Shown here: in pieces, positions 33,069 to 44,614 of the stretch | Numbering within the stretch: the stretch's first letter is position 1 | Layout: the number at the start of each line of letters is the position of its first letter | NCBI GenBank assembly: GCA_032629725.1 | Contig: JAFEVB010000002.1 | Span: 3,286,001 to 3,350,000, forward strand | Origin: Gremmenia infestans | Taxonomy: Eukaryota > Ascomycota > Leotiomycetes > Helotiales > Hamatocanthoscyphaceae | Reading direction: 5' to 3' | DNA length: 64,000 nucleotides | Notes under the pieces: model-generated | What the model saw: the letters and a program-made list of their open reading frames with translations, nothing else | Databases searched by the model: none | Told to the model about the DNA's origin: nothing | Program-made: the position numbers and the translations under genes

Positions 33069-34998
33069 TGTCGCGGAGAGGTTTAGACAGGAATGGTCAA
33101 TAGTATTGTAAGAACGAGGTTGGTGACACCGCTCTTTGAAGAAGAGCAGGACCTCACGATGGAAGTCGGTGAGAGGTCTGTTGTTCGATGGCAGGTTAGA
33201 GGTCGGCTTTCGAAGGAGTGTGCGATCCACATAAGAAGCGGTGAGAGTGTCGATTTTTCCGGCAGCCGACCCCAGCCTCTTGCCAGCCACCAGCGAATCA
33301 ACTTCACTGCACAACTGCAACTCAGAGCTCACTGCATGGGGCTACTGCGAGACAGTGGTCAGGTGGCCAATAAATACTGGGCGATACTGCTTTGGGGTCG
33401 TTTTGGAGAGAGAGAATGGGCGAGGCCTGTATCGAGGTAAGTGGGCAACCTGTAACACTTGCTCCTGATGGCAGCAGCAGGCGTATAGGTCGGTAGATGT
33501 TTGCGTAGAGAGCCCTGTTCTTCCCACTGCGAGACCACTGAAGGCCCTGCGATAGCCTGCAGTGGGAGGTTTGGTATGCACTATTTAGGGGGTCCTCTTC
33601 GTACTCGAACTCGAGGACTTCTTCAGTGAGGATCCAAGCCAAATCAAATCCAACATCCCACTCCTGGCGGTTAGTATTAAATTCTATACGATCTATTGAC
33701 GCCGGAGACTTGGACCATGTCCATGTCCTGTCTTAGCCGCGATAAAGCTCGCTCCGTCCGCACTCATGTCGGCTGTCCAAGGACCATCCTTGGTATGAAG
33801 CTATACTCGAAATCTAGTGCTCAACCTACCCCTTCGTTTGCCATACGCACAGCTCTCTTCCTGGCTATGCCGCGATCGTCGTACATGAACAGCGGCAACG
33901 AGGGCTATCTCGAGATCCCCCCACAGAATCTTCTCAATACGTAGAAGTGAACTCATGGTTACAGACAAGTCCAAGGGGCGTTCTTTGTTAGGATCCTTTC
34001 CCACTCCGTACAGTAGTCAAGCGACTTAATGCTCGAGGCGCGGAGGAAGCTCCGCCTTTGTGGATAGGATATTTGTCTCAACAAACCATGGCATGAAACG
34101 GATTGTTGAGTAGCTTGAAGAACTGGCATGATCGAAAATGGAAAAAAGACGCAGATGCAGTAATCAGGCCAGGTACACTTGCGTACAGTACAGCATCATG
34201 AATCAAACAGCAAGAGCTGATACTGCCTTCTGCCCCTCATCGTTGCCGACTGATCTTGGTTTCAATTCATGGAGTAGCCGACTCGACCCCTCTTCGATCG
34301 TCGTACTAGAATAACACCAATCTGCTTTTGGACGCTTGTACGGTACTGTAGGTAACTTCTGATGTCCATCAGTAATTTAATATATGTCCGGCGTCGCCAT
34401 CGCTGCCGTCCCGCCTCAATATTCATGCACAAGATGCAAAGCCATGCAGACAGCCATCCACTGCAAGATCAATTGGCTGAGCTGGTAGCAGTGCGGCATA
34501 TGAACGTCAGCGGGCTGCAGTGTATCGCCTCAAGACACAGTACGATCTGCCTTGGAGTGTGAGAAATGAAAATGTCTTTGGATTCAGGAAATACATTGCA
34601 CCGTGGTGACACGTTATCTCAGCGGGAACTATCTGATAGCGGGGTCACTGAGACTAAGTAGTGCGAGGGGTAACTTTGAATTTACTGAAATATGCTCGCG
34701 CAACTTAGGCACCAGGGAAGACTGGGCTGGCTAGGCATATACAGTAGCATTTGCATATTAGAGGCTTATTCATAATAACAGTAAGAAAGAGAAGGCGAGT
34801 GTTCTGTGTTTTTGGCCACTCTGCGGTCTGTGAGCAAGTCTGATCTGATCTTGATCTTTTGTACGGAAGGGAACGAACGGAACGTCGTGAACCCTCACTA
34901 AAATGTGACAAAAAATCCTACCCCGACCAATGAAATATTCAAGTCAAGCTCTAGCGAATAAATGCCCCCTTTCAGATAGATGACAGCCACAGCCTCAC
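33069..34998. other. Intergenic: long leader of the Zn2Cys6 gene and promoter of RAM1
   Basis: This stretch of 1.9 kb separates divergent genes. The Zn2Cys6 frame stays open for 264 bases upstream of its ATG but with no start codon, so a long 5' leader or an upstream exon is possible. GTACAGTACA motifs appear at 34183-34192. I see no gene here. Confidence 0.5.
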
Positions 34999-36823
34999 AT
35001 GACATTCCTCATCAAAGGAAAGAGGCTCCGCCATAGCGTTGCTTTCAAACAACGAAGAATGCCAGTCGGAAGCGCAAAAACAGCTTCAGATGCTTCGTTT
35101 TCCGCCTCCAGTACCTTTGACCGTTTATTGTACGGAAATCCCCAGACCCAGGATCAACCCCAGCGGCCAGGCTTTGTCATCGAAGAGACCTCCGCTGAAG
35201 ACGAGGCTATTGATCCTAGCTACGCGACCTGGAAAAGACCCTTCACAATGTCGGCAAAAGCAGCGAGCGCGAGCTTGATTCCTGATCTTTACACGTCACT
35301 CCCTCTGATCAGAGATCTTCTCAATACCCAGACATCCCAGGTCCAAGACAAGACTATTTGCGAAGTCCTCCCCTTTCTTTCCGGGGCGGAACACATACAA
35401 GTCAACGCACATGGACTACCTCATCTGGCTAGAAAGAGACATGTTCAATTCCTTCACAAGAACTTGCGGAAGCTTCCTGCTCCATACGTTGCGGCTGATG
35501 CGAGCAGACCATGGATGTTTTATTGGGTCCTGGCAGGTCTTCATGCGCTGGGAGAAGATCTTTCCGAATATAAGGAGAGACTTATATCTACTGTTCGGCC
35601 TATTCAGAATGCCGCAGGAGGATTTGGTGGAGGAAATGGCCAAATGTCACATTTAGCACCTACATATGCCATTCTACTATCTTTAGCTATGGTTGGTGGG
35701 AAAGAAGCTTTCGATCTCATCGACCGCAAAGCAATGTGGAAGTGGCTTGGGACTTTGAAACAACCTGACGGAGGCTTCCAGATGGCGGTAGGAGGTGAAG
35801 AAGATGTACGGTGAGATTCTCATATTCGTAGGATCGGCTCTGTTATTGATTTCATTAGTGGAGCATATATCGCAGTGGTAATAATGACCCTCCTCGACCT
35901 ACCCCTGGAACTACCACAACAATCTCCTGCTTGGTCACGTGAAGGGACAACGTTCCTCACAGGCCTCCCTGAATGGGTCGGGCGATGTGAGTACTCTTCC
36001 ACAAAGTACAGGAGCAGACTAATTCCCTCAAGGTCAAACATTTGAAGGTGGGATATCTACAAAGCCGGATGCGGAAGCTCATGGGGCCTACGCCTTTTGT
36101 GCCTTAGCTTGCTTGTGTATCATTGGCGACCCACATGTTATAATTCCCAAGTACGATTCTTTCAAGCTATTCAATGTTAGGAGACTGCTAATGTTCCTAA
36201 TCCATAGGTACCTTGACGTTCCCCTCCTCATATCATGGCTTTCGGCTCGCCAATACGCTCCGGAAGGTGGCTTTGCGGGGCGTACGAACAAGCTAGTAGA
36301 TGGTTGCTATAGCCATTGGGTTGGAGGCTGTTGGCCTCTTATTGAAGCTTGTGTCAATGGTCCGTCCTCTCCGAGTACTGGCAATGGCCCGCAGTCGTCC
36401 GCAAGAAGCCTTTACAGTAGGGAAGGTCTCATCAGATACATTCTGTGTTGCTGTCAAGACCAGTCAAAGCGTGGAGGGCTACGAGATAAGCCAAGCCAGT
36501 AAGACAGCCCCCGTTCGGTATATCTCACTCGTCACACAAGTTGCTGACACCTACATAGCTCATCTGACTCCTACCACACATGTTATGTCCTAGCAGGACT
36601 TAGCTCAGCACAACACAAATGGCATTTCAACGCCTCGCCCATGGAGATGAAAAGCAGTGGAATGCTAAGCTCGCCCTACCAGTGGACATCCGAGATCTTT
36701 GTTGAAGATTCGCAGATATACGATGAAGAGGATCGAGTAAGAACCTTACATCCGGTCTTTGTGATTTCCGAAGGTGCTGCCGAGGAGATGAGAGCTTATT
36801 TCTCCTCAAAGGGTGGGTTCTAG
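34999..36823 (+). CDS. RAM1: Protein farnesyltransferase beta subunit
   Basis: There are five exons: 34999-35810, 35859-35986, 36033-36150, 36208-36498 and 36559-36823, giving 537 residues; all junctions keep phase. The prenyltransferase repeats are clear: WMFYWVLAGLHALGE, GGFGGGNGQMSHLAPTYAILLSLAM, LKQPDGGFQM, GAYIAVVIMTLLDLP, CQTFEGGISTKPDAEAHGAYAFCALA, YAPEGGFAGRTNKLVDGCYSHWVGGCWPLIE and DSYHTCYVLAGLSSAQH. Zinc and substrate ligands of the family lie in LVDGCYSHW (D..C) and SDSYHTCY (H). With the alpha subunit the enzyme adds farnesyl to the cysteine of CaaX proteins such as Ras, a-factor and Rho-type GTPases. A 90-residue N-terminal extension precedes the fold; a second in-frame ATG lies 20 codons later (MPVGSAKTAS). 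The C-terminal tail (FVISEGAAEEMRAYFSSKGGF) is acidic. Confidence 0.95.
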
Positions 36824-39562
36824 CAGCATATGCATGGTTAAGTATATCTGTAGTGCAATACTTAAGGGTGGTAACAATATATGTATCGCCATGGCGTTGG
36901 AATCTTGGATCACTACTAGGAAGGACTCCCTAAAAAGATGTGAGAAATCGGATTTTGGTCGAGCGGGGCATTTGGAGGTAATTAGGGTTACGGTCTGACT
37001 GTATCTGCACGGTGTAATCTGGAGAACCCGGAATTTGGGGTGGCAAGGGGGGGTAAGCCGGCGTCTTGAGTTATTACTATATGTTACACCTATTCTTTTT
37101 GAAACAAGATTCTGGGAGGAGTGACGTTATAGCACTGTACCACATTGTGCTCTACGCGACATCAAAGCAGAGAAAAGAAAAGAAAACAGTTCAAGACAGA
37201 TACAGGAACCCAATCGCATGGTTGAACCAATCCTCATGCAGAGTTGTCATCGGGCGCTAAAACGTGACTTGAACATGATTGATGGATGGCGAACGGGTAT
37301 CTGCATTTAACCCAGGAATTTAATGACAGCGGAAAAACACACTATTATTCTCATCTTTCGAACAACTGATGCATCTCCAGAAGGAAAATATGATATGTCA
37401 GATATAGCAGAGGAGCTGCAGTGTGGTTCGCATTTTATTTACAGGGTGGTGGTGGTTGGCCAAAGTCAGGCCACTGGAACAGTTTGGCGAGAAATGATTG
37501 GCGCATGGAGCTCTTTCTTTCAGTCAACACATGCACTTTCACCTCCACCTCAACGCAACTCATCGCAAGTGTGAGGGCATATTCGTCACAATCCGTGCTG
37601 CTGGGCAACGCAGGAGTATATAGGCCACACTCTGTCAAGTCACGAAAGAATTGAAGTCTCCTGAGGACGGGTCCGTGGGATTGAGAGCTCAGCGCATGCA
37701 TAGTGCATTTTCTCCGCTCGGTCCCAGGGTTTTCAACGGCTCGCCTCTACTGTACTTCATAGTGGGGGAGACTTCTGCAGACGCATGCAGAGCATACGTT
37801 TTTCCCGCCACAGGCTCACAGAACACTGGAGGCCCCTCCTTCCCTCCCTTGCCATGGCCAGAGAATCGGAGCTGATGCCTGTCCAGGCGATAGGACAATG
37901 CTTCTCTGATTTGGATTTGCATTATCTTGATAGCTTCATGGGGGGCCGGGGTAACGGGCTAGATGGAAGTCAAAACTCAGGTACAGGCACAGAGTACTTA
38001 GTTTGTCTCGAATCCGGCAAGACGCAATCCAAAGAATCGAATAGCCGTTGCGACGGGTTCACCAAACCATCTACCCTGCAGCCCTTGTTCTCTCTTCTCA
38101 CTCTCTGCCTCTTCTTCTCGAGTGAGTGGGAGAAGCATCGAGCAAAGATGAAAGCAGCAGCTCCTCCCTTCCCCACGGAAATAATATGGTTCCCTTGAAC
38201 TCCTCTCGCATTGCTTAATATACTCTGCCGTATACCTCTTTCAATCTTCACGGCATATTGGCCTTACTGCTTAAGACGTGGAACGATGAGTTGTCATTGC
38301 ATACCATGCGTGAGATACCCTGCTCGGCTAGTTGGTCGGCATGGCTGTAGCTGTTTGCCTCGCGCTTTTTCGCCATTCCCACCACTGGTACTTGGGGATG
38401 GAGTACTGTAACTCTAGGAGGAATATCGTTGATCAAGGTCGGTAATTCAGCCACTCTTTATGCATTGACTGGCTCACCGACTTCGTGTCAAGCCCTACTC
38501 CAGTCATTCCGCGTCAAACGCTGTGGTAGTCGCGACATTCGACATTCATATGCACCACGACTGGAAGGACGTTTATGTAGTGCGGGGCAGAAAAGGACCC
38601 CATTATTATTAAGCACCTTATAGAAGTACTTTAGCCAGTTGAAGCTGTTGCACCATGACTATACCGGTCTGTTTTCGATATGGAGGATCGTGTCCCTGGA
38701 CTAACGATACATACATACTGAATCTCTGACGTTTTACCTGCATCCAACCATCGACTTGGTTGCATTAGCGGCCAGCCCAGCGGAAACTCAATGGAACACA
38801 GTGAAAAATATGGACCGTGATTTTTGCAGAGCGCCAAGATATTGCCCCTTCCCTTCTTCCTGGGTTTTTCTGCAACAATTACCAAATTTTGCCCGAGAGC
38901 TATGGAGTGGGTGTTGACCCTTTCGCCACCTTTCTGCATCTACAATTTCAGTAGCTGCAGACGGGCCTTTGGACGGCGAATTGATACCTCTGAGCTATCA
39001 AAGATCGTCCCCTAGCATGCGTTCCCATGTTATGGTGGAGTTGCCTAATAACGTCTCGACATTTATCGACTGGCAACGGCCATCGCCAGCACATAACCCT
39101 TACAGAGCCGCATTCATGACTTGCAGCTGTTCAACCCTTCGTCCTATCTTAGCAACGCTTGAATATTTCTACGGAAGTCCAGTCCATAATCCTTGTCCTG
39201 CGCTAACACCAGACTCTGCAATAAATCACACATGTCTCGCCGTTGATGGACGAAAGTCCTGCACCAATCCCCCTAGAACACCCACTCAATCAATCAGCCC
39301 TACTCTCACCACCTCGACGTCGTCCAAACGCTCTTCTCTTCACATACACATCATTATCTGTGTGCATCGCTCCCTGTATACAACAATATTGGGCTCAATT
39401 GCATCTTCAACGTCAGCACCTTGGGCAAATATCATCAATATCCCTGGCCTCGCCTGACTTGATTTAGCACACCGAGTGGGACATTTCTGGGCCGACGGAA
39501 TTGTTTCTGAAGGAGATCTAGATCTAGTCAGATATTGACAAGTGAGAGTTGACGGGATTGCA
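36824..39562. other. Long intergenic region
   Basis: This stretch of 2.7 kb has no gene I can defend. A frame near 39246 (MDESPAPIPLEHPLNQSALLSPPRRR) has a protein-like composition and could be an upstream exon of the dsRNA-binding-like gene, but I could not connect it with a canonical acceptor. Confidence 0.45.
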
Positions 39563-40226
39563 ATGGGTGGCTTTTATATGGCATATCTGGAGAGTACGTC
39601 GATTTGTTGTTCCTGCGGAAAAACCTTTACCAAGCCCTTTGGGAATTTTCATCCGATCTAGTCCTCGGCCCCTCGTGTCTTCCCGCTTCCCGCAGGAAAG
39701 ATGGTTCCTCGTTATCGATCCTACCAATCTCTCATTGACTTGCAGACAATGTGGTGTCCTGGTTTCACTACCTGACCAAGCTCTGCTGATATTGGCCACT
39801 TCTATTCTTCAATTTGCCTTTTTTCCCATTGTCTCTATTTCAAGAAAGCAAGGCACTAAACAACAATTGCTGTCTGAATAAGCACTGACATGTCGGATAG
39901 GTTTGTGTCGACGCCGAGGCTGGCGTGATCCCATGTACGAGACGTATAAGAGTTCATCGGGCTTTGCCTGCCTAGTCCTCGTCAATGGTCGGGAATATCA
40001 GACAGATCTCGCGTATGAATCCGATGGGCTGGCTCAGGAGAACGCGGCAATGCGGGCGTTTATGGTGTGCCGTAACTTTTCAGTCAATGGAGGTATGCTG
40101 GCACGTAATGGCGTTGTCCAGGGACTGCCCGCCAATGAGAGTAGTGGCCGACACAAGAGAAGAGGAGGCGGCCGCAGCCATTCTGTCAATGTCAGCAGCA
40201 GCAGTTCCACAACATCTTCCGAATAA
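39563..40226 (+). CDS. Double-stranded-RNA-binding-like protein (DRBM-type domain), N terminus uncertain
   Basis: The secure part is the 3' exon 39901-40226. It encodes LCRRRGWRDPMYETYKSSSGF, then ACLVLVNGREYQTDLAYESDGLAQENAAMRAFMVCRNFS, then a basic tail (GRHKRRGGGRSHS) and a polyserine end. The order matches a dsRNA-binding motif: helix 1 with the GWxxP(x)Y turn, a three-strand sheet ending in the NGREY segment, and helix 2 with AQENAA..A. The usual KKxAK basic helix-2 patch is absent, so RNA binding is not certain. Upstream, ATG 39563 (MGGFYMAYLES) with a GTACGT donor at 39594 joins in frame over a 307-nt intron and supplies the start of helix 1 (YMAYLESLCRRRGW). That intron is long for this window, so further exons may exist. 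Roles in RNA silencing or development are unsupported. Confidence 0.5.
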
Positions 40227-41919
40227 GGAGCGGTTCACTGGAAGCATCAAAGACAGCTAAGAACTGGTTGTCGACTCGAGGCTGAACACTCCGCCATCCC
40301 CATGACCTGCTTTCCTTGAGGATGAAACCCAAGGAAAGCAGGAACGCAAGAATGATATTTACGACCAAGAAAAGCATGACGGCCAAACCTCGAAAATTTC
40401 TTGACGATCTAACGACGACCATTGATTAATGACGACTTTAATGACCCACTGGTTTTTTCTTTCAACTTTCGATTAAGACTATGATTGCGGTATGAGGAAG
40501 CACAGTACCATCCGCGCCGATATCATGAGGCGACTCACTAAACTGTCATTACGGAGAGGCCTTTTTTTGTTTTGCATTGCAATTGCATGCATCTTGCAGG
40601 TGTTGAGAAAGGCGGCTCGAAGACTCTCATTTTCCAGCGATCTATGCATTTAGCAAGCGTGGCGGATAGCGTTGCTTTTTTCCGTTTCATTTCTGTATGA
40701 CATGGACGAATTTCTTAAAAGTTAGGTTCGGAACAGGCAGGAAAGGGAAATCTCCACTTGGGCAAAATGGAAGGAAGTTATTTACTTATGATATGATAAC
40801 GATTGATGAATAAAAGGTACTTTGGGCAACCTCTAAAACATCTTCCTGATTATTTGTTTTCTCGTTTCAAACTGCGAATCCGAACTTTGGCTGGAATCTT
40901 ATGTGATAGGTCAATGGCTGAATATGAGCTCATAAATACCACGCACCCCCTTGACTTGGCAAGAAGAAAGCAGAAAGTCAGGAGTGCAAAGAGCTCATCG
41001 TCTATCCACATATTCCGATATACATCTACAGTAGTAGATTGATTTCATCAGTTGAGGCTCTCGAGACACGGCGGCAATGCATTCGGCGGATCAAGCATAA
41101 AAATAAAAACCATCGCTCCAAGCCTTAGAGCCGGCTGTGGCGCTTAAAGCTTTGTTGAGCGATCTCCCCCTTGCTTATACGAGGTCGGTCAGCATCACGA
41201 GATTCGAAGGAAAAGTGGCCACGGTGCTTGGCTGACAAGAAGTGATGGATGTACCGGTATTGTACTTCGTAAAAGGCACTGTATTATATTATCACCCCAC
41301 GCGCATAGAAATAAGAGGTACCCCACACCTATTAATACAATCAATCCATCATCGCTTACGCACGCTGAACATACATGCCCTTTGAAAGGGGTACCCGCCG
41401 AGGGTTATGCCCATTCATTTCCCTCATTCCCTCATTCCCTTATTGACTGTTTGCTACCTACCATGCAAGATCCCGTGCAATAATAATTGGATTAAAATGT
41501 TTGTGTGGCTTCAACAGACTACCTAGAAACGGTCCCAAATAAAATCAAACAATTTCGCAGCAAATGAAACTACAGTAGTACAGTAGTAGTGTGGCGCCGT
41601 ACCCCTTTTCTGACACGAGGTTACGCTAAACGAGAAATTTGGGATTCGGACCTCGAACTTATTACAGCGCAAGGTGTCCTCGTCAATCGCACAGCTACTT
41701 CAATCCATTGCAGTCCCGTACAGTACAGTACAGTACAGTCCAACAATACATCGCCGCCTTCCAACACCACAGTCGTTGAGAATTGTATAATTGCCTTGCG
41801 CATCTCATTCATTCTTGCGCCCACCAACAGCCAGCCAGCTTCTTCAACAACGTGGGGGTACCAACTGATCCCTTGGACACTCCGTCTTCCACCAGCCAAA
41901 AATCTATTCTTCTTCCAAG
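40227..41919. other. Intergenic, with a hairpin near the left end and GTACA repeats near the right
   Basis: This stretch of 1.7 kb includes the 13-bp inverted repeat (40306-40342), a TA-rich central part and a (GTACA)4 tract at 41718-41739 upstream of the GDP-mannose pyrophosphorylase gene. No gene was supported. Confidence 0.5.
40306..40342. repeat. Perfect 13-bp inverted repeat (hairpin potential)
   Basis: CCTGCTTTCCTTG (40306-40318) is exactly complementary to CAAGGAAAGCAGG (40330-40342), with an 11-base loop. It lies 80 bases after the dsRNA-binding-like stop codon, so it may be part of that gene's 3' untranslated region; it could also lie in an antisense small frame. Confidence 0.8.
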
Positions 41920-43224
41920 ATGAAGGGTAAGTTTGCCCACAGCCTAATAATTACAGATCCTTTTTACTGACACAGAGAACAGCCCTCATTCTCGTCGGTG
42001 GCTTCGGCACCCGTCTGCGCCCTCTCGTACGTTGTCCTCCCCAGTCCATGATCTTCGAATGCGCGCCCGCAGATACTCGGTGCCTCACCTACGTCTTCAA
42101 TGACTGACGAATTTACAGACCCTCACTCTCCCCAAACCCTTAGTCGAGTTTGGCAACAAGCGAATGATTCTACACCAGATCGAGGCTTTGGCAGAGGCAG
42201 GAGTTACAGATATTGTCTTGGCCGTCAATTACCGCCCAGAGGTGATGGAAAAGTATTTGGCAGAGGTTAGTTGCACTCAATTGCTTTATTAAAATCAAAG
42301 TCAATGCTAAGGTTGCTCTCAAAATAGTACGAAGAAAGATTCAACGTCAAGATTACCTTCTCCATCGAATCCGAGCCCCTTGGCACTGCAGGCCCCCTAA
42401 AGCTGGCGGAATCAATCCTTGGAAAGGATGATGCGCCTTTTTTTGTCTTGAACTCTGACGTTATCTGCGACTACCCCTTTGCGGCTCTCGCTGCCTTCCA
42501 CAAAGCCCACGGCGACGAGGGTACCATCATCGTCACAAAGGTTGAAGAACCTTCCAAGTACGGTGTCGTCGTTCACAAGCCAAACCACGCCTCGCGGATT
42601 GACCGTTTCGTCGAGAAGCCTGTCGAATTCGTCGGAAACCGTATCAATGCTGGTATCTACATCCTGAACCCCAGCGTACTCAAGCGCATCGAGCTGCGCC
42701 CTACGTCTATCGAACAAGAGACTTTCCCAGCGATCTGCGCCGATGGAAAACTACACTCGTTTGACTTGGAGGGCTTCTGGATGGATGTTGGACAACCCAA
42801 GGATTTCCTGTCCGGAACTTGCCTCTACCTCTCCTCCTTGACAAAGAAGGGATCCAAGCTTCTCACACCCCCGAATACTCCATACGTGCACGGAGGCAAT
42901 GTCTTGATCGACCCTTCTGCCAAGATTGGCAAGAACTGCAGAATCGGCCCCAACGTCACTATCGGTCCAGATGTCGTCGTCGGTGACGGCGTGCGCCTGC
43001 AACGCTGCGTCCTCCTGTCGGGATCTAAAGTCAAGGATCATGCCTGGGTCAAGAGCACCATCGTCGGCTGGAACTCCACCATTGGAAGATGGGCACGATT
43101 GGAGAACGTCAGTGTCCTGGGTGACGATGTTACCATTGGCGACGAGATCTACGTCAACGGTGGAAGCATCTTGCCACACAAGAGCATCAAGGTCAACGTT
43201 GACGTGCCATCGATCATCATGTGA
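41920..43224 (+). CDS. MPG1: Mannose-1-phosphate guanylyltransferase (GDP-mannose pyrophosphorylase)
   Basis: There are four exons: 41920-41926 (7 nt, ATGAAGG), 41983-42026, 42119-42265 and 42328-43224, giving 364 residues, matching the 361-residue yeast Psa1. The enzyme converts mannose 1-phosphate and GTP to GDP-mannose and pyrophosphate, which feeds cell-wall mannoproteins, N- and O-glycans and GPI anchors. The N-terminal nucleotidyltransferase signature is KALILVGGFGTRLRPLTLT followed by LPKPLVEFGNKRMILHQIE. Later motifs include VLNSDVICDYP, KVEEPSKYGVVV, RFVEKP and GRINAGIY-like INAGIYILNP. The C-terminal third has hexapeptide (left-handed beta-helix) repeats (VLIDPSAKIGKNCRIGPNVT, IGPDVVVGDGVRLQRCVLL) and ends in the family's VNVDVPSIIM. 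The first coding exon is only 7 bases, leaving M-K and one base of the next codon. Confidence 0.97.
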
Positions 43225-44614
43225 GGGGGTATTGTGTAGTTCAATTCAGTTCAGGTTTTGGAACATCATTGTCTGCGCAAAAGGAGCGCTGGTGCATTCT
43301 CCCCTCTTTTTTTCTCTCTATTCATCTATCTTTCTCTCTCTTACTGAACAGATGGCAAGCATTGGGTTTTGCAAATGGCGTCTTTGACAGGTTGGGATTT
43401 TCGTGGATGGACTTTCGATAGTTATGCGTGCATGCAGAAAAAGGTTATTTCTGGACAAAGGAGGGTGGGCTTCCAGTGTAAATGTTGATAATCTTAGATA
43501 ATTACCTTACACATAAGGTGTGTGTTGTAGGGGGTGGCGGCTAAGATTCTTTCCTGCTTGCTTGCTTGGTTGGCTGGTAGACCAAAATGGGGCTTGTTAA
43601 GAGTGAGCAAAAATATATATTTGCTTGATGAAACCATCTTCTGCATACTGTACCATTCGATCCAAGCGCAGTGGAAAAGAAACCAAACAGGGCAATTGTT
43701 ACGCAAATGGGACATGGCATAAGCTTTTCTACGTCCGCTTTGCTTCTTGGATCCAGACTTATTCATTTCCTATATACTGTACGTATTTGTAGCTTGTGAT
43801 TGGGGTCAAGATGTATGGTTCCTTTATATCTTCTTCTCCCAAGATAGAAGGAGGAGAATTAACTGCTTCATTCACTCTCTCCTCTTTCTCTCCGCTATCG
43901 ACTGGGAAAGATCAGCAGACTTTCTTTGCATTGTTGGGGATTATCGTTTTCCCCCCATGGTTGTTTCTCTCGAAGATGGAACCGATTGGGAGCTTGTGAT
44001 CTATGATTGCAGTGTTGAGAGACGTTGCTGGGTTTGGGAGAGGAGAGGGGAGGAGATGGACTTTCTGATGAAAAGAAACATCTTCTACAATTAATTAGGA
44101 AGGATGATTAAGAGGCAAGGCAGACAGAACATAGATCTCGTGCTGTTGTAGACGGCAGGATAGACATGGATGTTATATTAGAGCGACGGAGCTTTCATAA
44201 AGGCATGTTGTAGAAAATAGATGACTTGCCATTCCAGATCGTAACTCTCTCAAAATAGATGATAGTATTAGTTTGGGTTGAAAGTCTACCCAAGCACAAT
44301 CTTCACGTCCTCAAAGTCGTTGACGCAGGAACTTGCGCTGGTAATCAATCTATCATGCAACACTTTAAGATCGAGGGTTAAGACTTGGTCATCTGCTAGG
44401 CAGTTGAAGATAGATGACAAATTCAGCGCTGAAACCGCTAATCCTAGCCACTCTGTGTTCTTTCATCTACATACATACACATATATATACAGAAAAGCAA
44501 ACATTGGCACACAGTGCACAAAGCAGGAACAAATCTTAGAAAAACCAAAACCGTTCCAATGTTTACATACTACCACCCAGTCTAACTATCTAAACCCCCA
44601 AGCCCTCGTTCCTC
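43225..44614. other. Intergenic, convergent 3' ends
   Basis: This stretch of 1.4 kb has T-rich pyrimidine tracts just after the pyrophosphorylase stop and TATACATACACATATATATAC-like simple sequence at about 44472-44495. No gene was supported. Confidence 0.5.

Noticed and set aside
33069..33332. 88-codon N-terminal extension of the Zn2Cys6 protein
   Set aside because: The open frame begins only with GTG and has no ATG; the first ATG at 33068 gives a sensible start. It may be leader sequence.
40192..40422. 76-codon minus-strand frame with a hydrophobic segment (GLAVMLFLVVNIILAFLL)
   Set aside because: It overlaps the end of the dsRNA-binding-like gene and the hairpin, has no homologue that I know of, and hydrophobic runs arise readily from such AT-rich antisense sequence.
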